A DNA stretch of 64,000 nt from Coriobacteriia bacterium (GTDB lineage Bacteria > Actinomycetota > Coriobacteriia > Coriobacteriales > UMGS124), in the NCBI GenBank assembly GCA_018368455.1, contig JAGZEG010000009.1, positions 1 to 64,000 of the forward strand, in the 5' to 3' direction. The position numbers and the translations under genes were made by a program. The notes beneath the pieces were generated by a model. That model was not told the DNA's origin and did not search any database. It worked only from the letters and a program-made list of their open reading frames with translations. Shown piece by piece: positions 61,080-64,000 of this stretch; the stretch's first letter is position 1; each line of letters starts with the position of its first letter.

Positions 61080-61256
61080 ACGGGTGGAGGCGCCTTCGGG
61101 GACCGCATTGCGGCTCTCGGGGGCGCCTCCGTCGTAAAAGCCGCAGGTGGTGACCGTGCGGGCGGATATCGCCGGCCTCCCCGGGGAGTGTGCGCGATAC
61201 ACAGGTCCGATTCCTGGCCGTGGGTGGCCTCCTCGCGTGCAGAGAATCGGCCGTGC
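61044..61256 (+). repeat. Dispersed repeat, long copy 7
   Basis: Near-identical to 57487-57700: GGCGCTTCGCGGCCAGGAAC, CGAGCTCGTGAACGGGTGG, the GGAGGCGCC / GGCGCCTCC stem and AAAGCCGCAGG, then CTCCCCGGGGAGTGTGCGCG and the core ATACACAGGTCCGATTCCTG GCC (61197-61219). It overlaps the last codons of the flavoprotein gene. Confidence 0.82.
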
Positions 61257-61279
61257 TGCGGCTGCCGGAGCGCGGCGCT

Positions 61280-61532
61280 GGCAAGAATCGCGGCAAGTGT
61301 GGCATCTCGGAAGGGGCGCTGACAAGAATCGCCGCTAGTGCGGCGGGCGCGCGGCTCGGTGGTACCTGGCGTGCATCAAACCCGCAGGTACGGCTTCTTC
61401 GCAACGAGGGGCGCTCGCAAAAAGGGGGCGCGAGAGGGCGAAATGCCCCTCTTGCGCCCCCTCTCGTACCGCACCAGCGCGCATTCTTGTCAGGCGCCTC
61501 GCGGTTTTGCCGCACTGGACGGCATTCTTGCC
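61280..61532. repeat. Palindromic array of four 41-bp units
   Basis: Units begin with (G/A)CAAGAAT and share a GTG(C/T)GG block. Plus strand: 61280 (GGCAAGAATCGCGGCAAGTG) and 61321 (GACAAGAATCGCCGCTAGTG). Minus strand: 61532 (GGCAAGAATGCCGTCCAGTG) and 61491 (GACAAGAATGCGCGCTGGTG). Spacing is exactly 41 bp on both sides, and both pairs are centred on 61406. Confidence 0.78.
61419..61461 (-). terminator. Terminator of the tyrosine phosphatase gene
   Basis: Fifteen-bp stem GGGGGCGCAAGAGGG / CCCTCTCGCGCCCCC (one mismatch) on the minus strand, then TTTTT. Confidence 0.82.
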
Positions 61533-61566
61533 GCAAGGCGACTCGCGGCGCTCGATGGCGCGATCT

Positions 61567-62658
61567 TTACGCCAGGTACATCTCTTGGAGCTGGGCGATC
61601 TCGTCCTCCGTGAGGCCGATCTGGTTCACGAGGTAGTCGTGCATCGAGCCGTACGTGGCGTCGATGTGGTCGAGCGCCTTCTCCATGTAGGCGCGGTTGA
61701 CGCCGGCCAGGTCGCGGACGGCCTGAATGTCGTCGTCGGAGTAGCCCTGCGCCTGGGCGACCTGCACCATGGCGTCGATGCTCTGCTCGTTGAACGCGTT
61801 CGTGAGGTCGAAGTCCTCGAGCGCCGTCTCGCGGTCGACGCCCAGCGCCGACAGCACGAGCACGGCGCCGAGGCCGGCGCGGTCCTTGCCGGCCGTGCAG
61901 TGCCACAGCACGGCCTTGCCGTCCTTGTTGTTGAGCAGCACGTCGAAGAACTGGCGGTAGCCCTGCTGGGAGTGGGCGCTGTCCGCGATGTCGACGTACA
62001 TGTCCGAGAGGTCCATCGTCTTCGCGTAGCCTACGAGCTGCTGCACCGTCGCGGCGAGGACGGCCTGCGGGTCGGCCTGCGCGGAGTCGCTCGTCGCGCT
62101 GCCCGCCGCTGCCGCGCTGCCTCCGACGACGGCCGCGCTCTTCTGGTCGCCGCTCGCGCCCTTGTCGGCCTGCGTGCTGGACTCGGTATCGCTGGCGCTG
62201 CTCGCCGCCCCGCTCGCCATGCCGCCGAGCGCGGAGTCCTCGTCGATGATGGAGCACCAGACATTCTCGATGCCGTCGATCTCGGGGTCGGGCGCCTGGG
62301 CGCGCTCTGCCGTCGTGCGGAAGTCCACGACGTAGCCCAGGTTGTACTCGCTCACGAGCTTGTCGAGGTCTGCCTGCGTGGCGTCGGCGAGCTTGGCCGT
62401 GCGCAGGAGCAGCCCGTCCTTGACGACCTTGCCGTCGGCGCCCACGTAACCGCCGAGTTGGCGGGCGTTGCCGAGCTTCTCCATGCCGAGCGTCTGGCTC
62501 TCGATGGTGGGCGCGGCGCCGGCGTCGGAGGCCTGCGACGTGGCGGCAGCCGTCTCGGTCGCGGCGGAGGCTGCGGGCTCGGCGGCCAGCGCGACGCCGC
62601 CGAGGCTGGCGGCGAAGGCGACGGAGGCGATGGCGGCAGAGATGCGGTACTTGAGCAT
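61567..62658 (-). CDS. Secreted tyrosine-protein phosphatase (HCxxGKDR type)
   Basis: A 363-residue exported phosphatase. A Sec signal peptide (MLKYRISAAIASVAFAASLG, ending near ALAAE) is followed by an Ala/Ser-rich stretch. The catalytic domain starts NARQLGGYVGADGKVVKDG (~63). It continues VVDFRTTAERAQAPDPEIDG and the active loop HCTAGKDRAG (Cys254, Arg260), a signature shared with the bacterial dual-specificity/tyrosine phosphatase group. A ~60-residue Ser/Ala/Asp low-complexity insertion (~140-200) splits the domain. The target is unknown. AAAGGA precedes the ATG. It is monocistronic. Confidence 0.88.
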   Translation of the reverse strand: MLKYRISAAIASVAFAASLGGVALAAEPAASAATETAAATSQASDAGAAPTIESQTLGMEKLGNARQLGGYVGADGKVVKDGLLLRTAKLADATQADLDKLVSEYNLGYVVDFRTTAERAQAPDPEIDGIENVWCSIIDEDSALGGMASGAASSASDTESSTQADKGASGDQKSAAVVGGSAAAAGSATSDSAQADPQAVLAATVQQLVGYAKTMDLSDMYVDIADSAHSQQGYRQFFDVLLNNKDGKAVLWHCTAGKDRAGLGAVLVLSALGVDRETALEDFDLTNAFNEQSIDAMVQVAQAQGYSDDDIQAVRDLAGVNRAYMEKALDHIDATYGSMHDYLVNQIGLTEDEIAQLQEMYLA

Positions 62659-62849
62659 GGGGGGCGTCCTTTCGACAGGGGGAGTGCGCAACGTTGTGGT
62701 GCGCGGCCCACCCTATCGCTCCCGTGCAAGGAAACGCCCACTTTCGCGTCGCGTCTCTGTAAGCCGTGCGTAACAAAATGGGAGACGGCCCCAACAAATG
62801 AGCGCTCTAAGCGTGGGTGCTGCCAGGACAAACAGGCTCCCGCACGCGC
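62659..62849 (-). promoter_or_regulatory. Upstream region of the phosphatase gene
   Basis: 191 bp with no gene between the phosphatase start and the terminator of the next minus-strand gene. The only A+T-rich spot is GTAACAAAATGGG near 62769-62781. I see no definite promoter. Confidence 0.3.
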
Positions 62850-62886
62850 AAAAAGGCGGTCGCCCGGCCTTCTCCGGACGGCCGCC
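62850..62886 (-). terminator. Terminator of the flavoprotein reductase at the window end
   Basis: Imperfect 13-bp stem GGCGGCCGTCCGG / CCGGGCGACCGCC on the minus strand, followed by TTTTT (62850-62854). Confidence 0.72.
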
Positions 62887-62943
62887 TGCTGGCCTGTTCT
62901 TGCTTGAGTGCCGCTAGCGAGGGTTCAAATCCCCGCGCCCTCC

Positions 62944-64000
62944 TTACTTCGCGGAGGCGAGCGCCGCGTCGACGGCCGCGAAGATGGCCTTGCTCGTCAC
63001 GGTCGCGCCGGACACCGCGTCGACGCCGGCCGTGCCGTTGGCCTCGACGATGGCCGCGGGCAGCTGCTCGATGGCCTTCGAGCCAATGCCGGCCGTCTCG
63101 GCGTTCTCGCCGACGACGACTTCGGTGATCTTCCCGCCGGCAACGGTCACGGTCACGGGCACGTCGCCGCCGATGCCCTTACCGGCGCCCTCGTACGTGC
63201 CATCGGCCACGGCGCCTGCGTCAGCGGCGGGAGCGTCGCCCTCGGCGGAGGCCGCGGGCGCCTCGAAGGCCATGTCGCCCATCGTCACGTTCTCGATGTC
63301 GTAGCCGGCGACCTCGGCGATGTGGCGCACGGCGTGGCGGGCGAACGTCACGGTGCGGCCGCAGGCGTTGGCGACGACGAGCTCGGGGTAGTTGTTGGCG
63401 TACAGGCTGCCCGAGCAGTCGCCGGCGGCGTACAGACCGTCGATGACCTTGTCCTCCATGTCGATGACCTGCATGTCCTCGTTGATGCGCAGGCCGTCGA
63501 CCGTCGTCAGGAAGCTGGCGCCGTACCACGCGCCGAAGAACGGGGCCGTGCGGATGGCGGACAGGCGATAGGCCTCCTTGCCGAAGTCCTCGTCCTCCTG
63601 GGCGTCGTAGAAGCCGTTGTAGCGCTCGACCTCGTCAAGGAAGTTGTCGCGCGCCTCGCCCTCGAAACCCAGCTTGTCGGCGAGCTCCTCGATGGTGTCG
63701 GCCATGAACATCGTGCCGTCCTCGAGCTTGTCGGCGAAGAACTCCTCGAGCGTGCCCTCGTGGCCAGCGAGCTGCTGCTGGATCTGGCGCGAGCAGCCGA
63801 TCGTGTTGAAGCGGACGATGTCCTCCTTGGCGTTGGCGTCGAACACCTGGCAGAACACGCCGCCGGGCTGCTCGGCGATCGCGTTGAGGTCGAAGTCGTA
63901 CGGCATGGACTCGTTGCCGTAGCGGCGGCCGTCGCGGGCGACCTTCATGAAGGGCTGCGATCCGATGTTGTACTGCTTGCCGACGCCGGCGAACGTGCCG
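62944..64000 (-). CDS. FAD-dependent fumarate reductase-like flavoprotein with C-terminal FMN_bind domain (3' part)
   Basis: The last ~352 codons of a gene that continues beyond the window. The visible part is the end of a FAD_binding_2 domain (DGLRINEDMQVIDMEDKVI then DGLYAAGDCSGSLYANNYPE) followed by a linker and a C-terminal FMN_bind domain ending DAVSGATVTSKAIFAAVD, with the covalent-FMN Thr/Ser motif. This order is opposite to the protein at 17708, where FMN_bind comes first. LYANNYPELVVANACGRTV replaces the GGNRLGG of fumarate reductases, so the substrate is probably different. Its signal peptide is outside the window. Confidence 0.87.
   Translation of the reverse strand, partial: GTFAGVGKQYNIGSQPFMKVARDGRRYGNESMPYDFDLNAIAEQPGGVFCQVFDANAKEDIVRFNTIGCSRQIQQQLAGHEGTLEEFFADKLEDGTMFMADTIEELADKLGFEGEARDNFLDEVERYNGFYDAQEDEDFGKEAYRLSAIRTAPFFGAWYGASFLTTVDGLRINEDMQVIDMEDKVIDGLYAAGDCSGSLYANNYPELVVANACGRTVTFARHAVRHIAEVAGYDIENVTMGDMAFEAPAASAEGDAPAADAGAVADGTYEGAGKGIGGDVPVTVTVAGGKITEVVVGENAETAGIGSKAIEQLPAAIVEANGTAGVDAVSGATVTSKAIFAAVDAALASAK

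Larger units (their letters stand above)
61080..61566. other. Gene-free region between convergent genes, filled with repeats
   Basis: 487 bp without a supportable gene: the rest of repeat copy 7, then a palindromic array of four 41-bp units (61280-61532) whose inner part includes the terminator of the minus-strand phosphatase gene. Confidence 0.65.

Noticed and set aside
61280..61532. CRISPR array
   Set aside because: Four units only, in opposed orientation, with diverged sequence and no constant repeat/unique spacer pattern; no cas genes in the window.
62850..62944. A complete tRNA gene
   Set aside because: No acceptor-stem partner, anticodon arm or CCA; only a mismatched T-arm-like piece, and the upstream part is a protein-gene terminator.

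Overview
The window is high-GC, gene-dense bacterial DNA. The best fit is the actinobacterial class Coriobacteriia, most likely an Eggerthellaceae-type gut anaerobe. The reasons are three Tat-exported or FMN_bind-type flavoprotein reductases, a membrane-anchored LuxR regulator divergent from one of them, an SPQTG-type sortase substrate next to a class B sortase, and a hydrogen-evolving Ech-type energy-converting hydrogenase. This placement is inferred from gene content; no rRNA is present.

Layout. 1-5,000: end of a UDP-GlcNAc 2-epimerase, a 900-bp gene-poor stretch, then a cell-surface cluster (SPQTG protein, class B sortase with a huge Asp/Pro/Ala linker, LytR-CpsA-Psr protein). 5,100-12,500: HAD phosphatase, MoeA, M20 dipeptidase, MFS carrier and a double-domain isocitrate lyase/PEP mutase-family protein. 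12,800-17,040 (minus): serC-serA-DUF1015, a serine biosynthesis unit with no serB beside it. 17,700-22,400: Tat-exported fumarate reductase-like flavoprotein divergent from a membrane LuxR regulator, then endonuclease IV. 22,400-32,000 (minus): VapBC, a membrane protein, a MetRS paralogue with an altered KMSKS motif, and the complete six-gene echABCDEF operon. 32,250-37,900 (plus): rsmI, metG, tatD, an iron-sulfur-flavoprotein-like gene and rsmA. 38,366-41,300 (minus): a BlaR1/BlaI-type pair with no beta-lactamase. 41,500-48,500: small unknown protein, Xaa-Pro peptidase, tRNA-Leu(CAA), sbcC-sbcD. 48,760-57,450 (plus): MalY/PatB C-S lyase, a four-gene amino-acid ABC importer, an Amt-PII fusion, RidA and LysA. 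57,800-61,080 (plus): MerR regulator, Tat-exported FAD reductase, iron-sulfur-flavoprotein-like donor. 61,567-64,000 (minus): exported tyrosine phosphatase and the 3' part of another flavoprotein reductase.

How it fits together: the genes suggest an amino-acid-using anaerobe. Peptides and amino acids are taken up and cleaved (M20 dipeptidase, Xaa-Pro peptidase, ABC importer, C-S lyase, RidA, Amt-PII). Reducing power can go to protons through Ech, with ion pumping, or to external organic acceptors through the exported flavoproteins.

Besides genes, the gene-free gaps carry several repeat structures that standard annotation would miss. These are a dispersed element with seven copies of a ~23-bp core (two copies extend to ~210 bp of near identity), a 253-bp palindromic array of four 41-bp units, a 137-bp nested inverted repeat between serA and DUF1015, and a 241-bp element with ~55-bp inverted ends.
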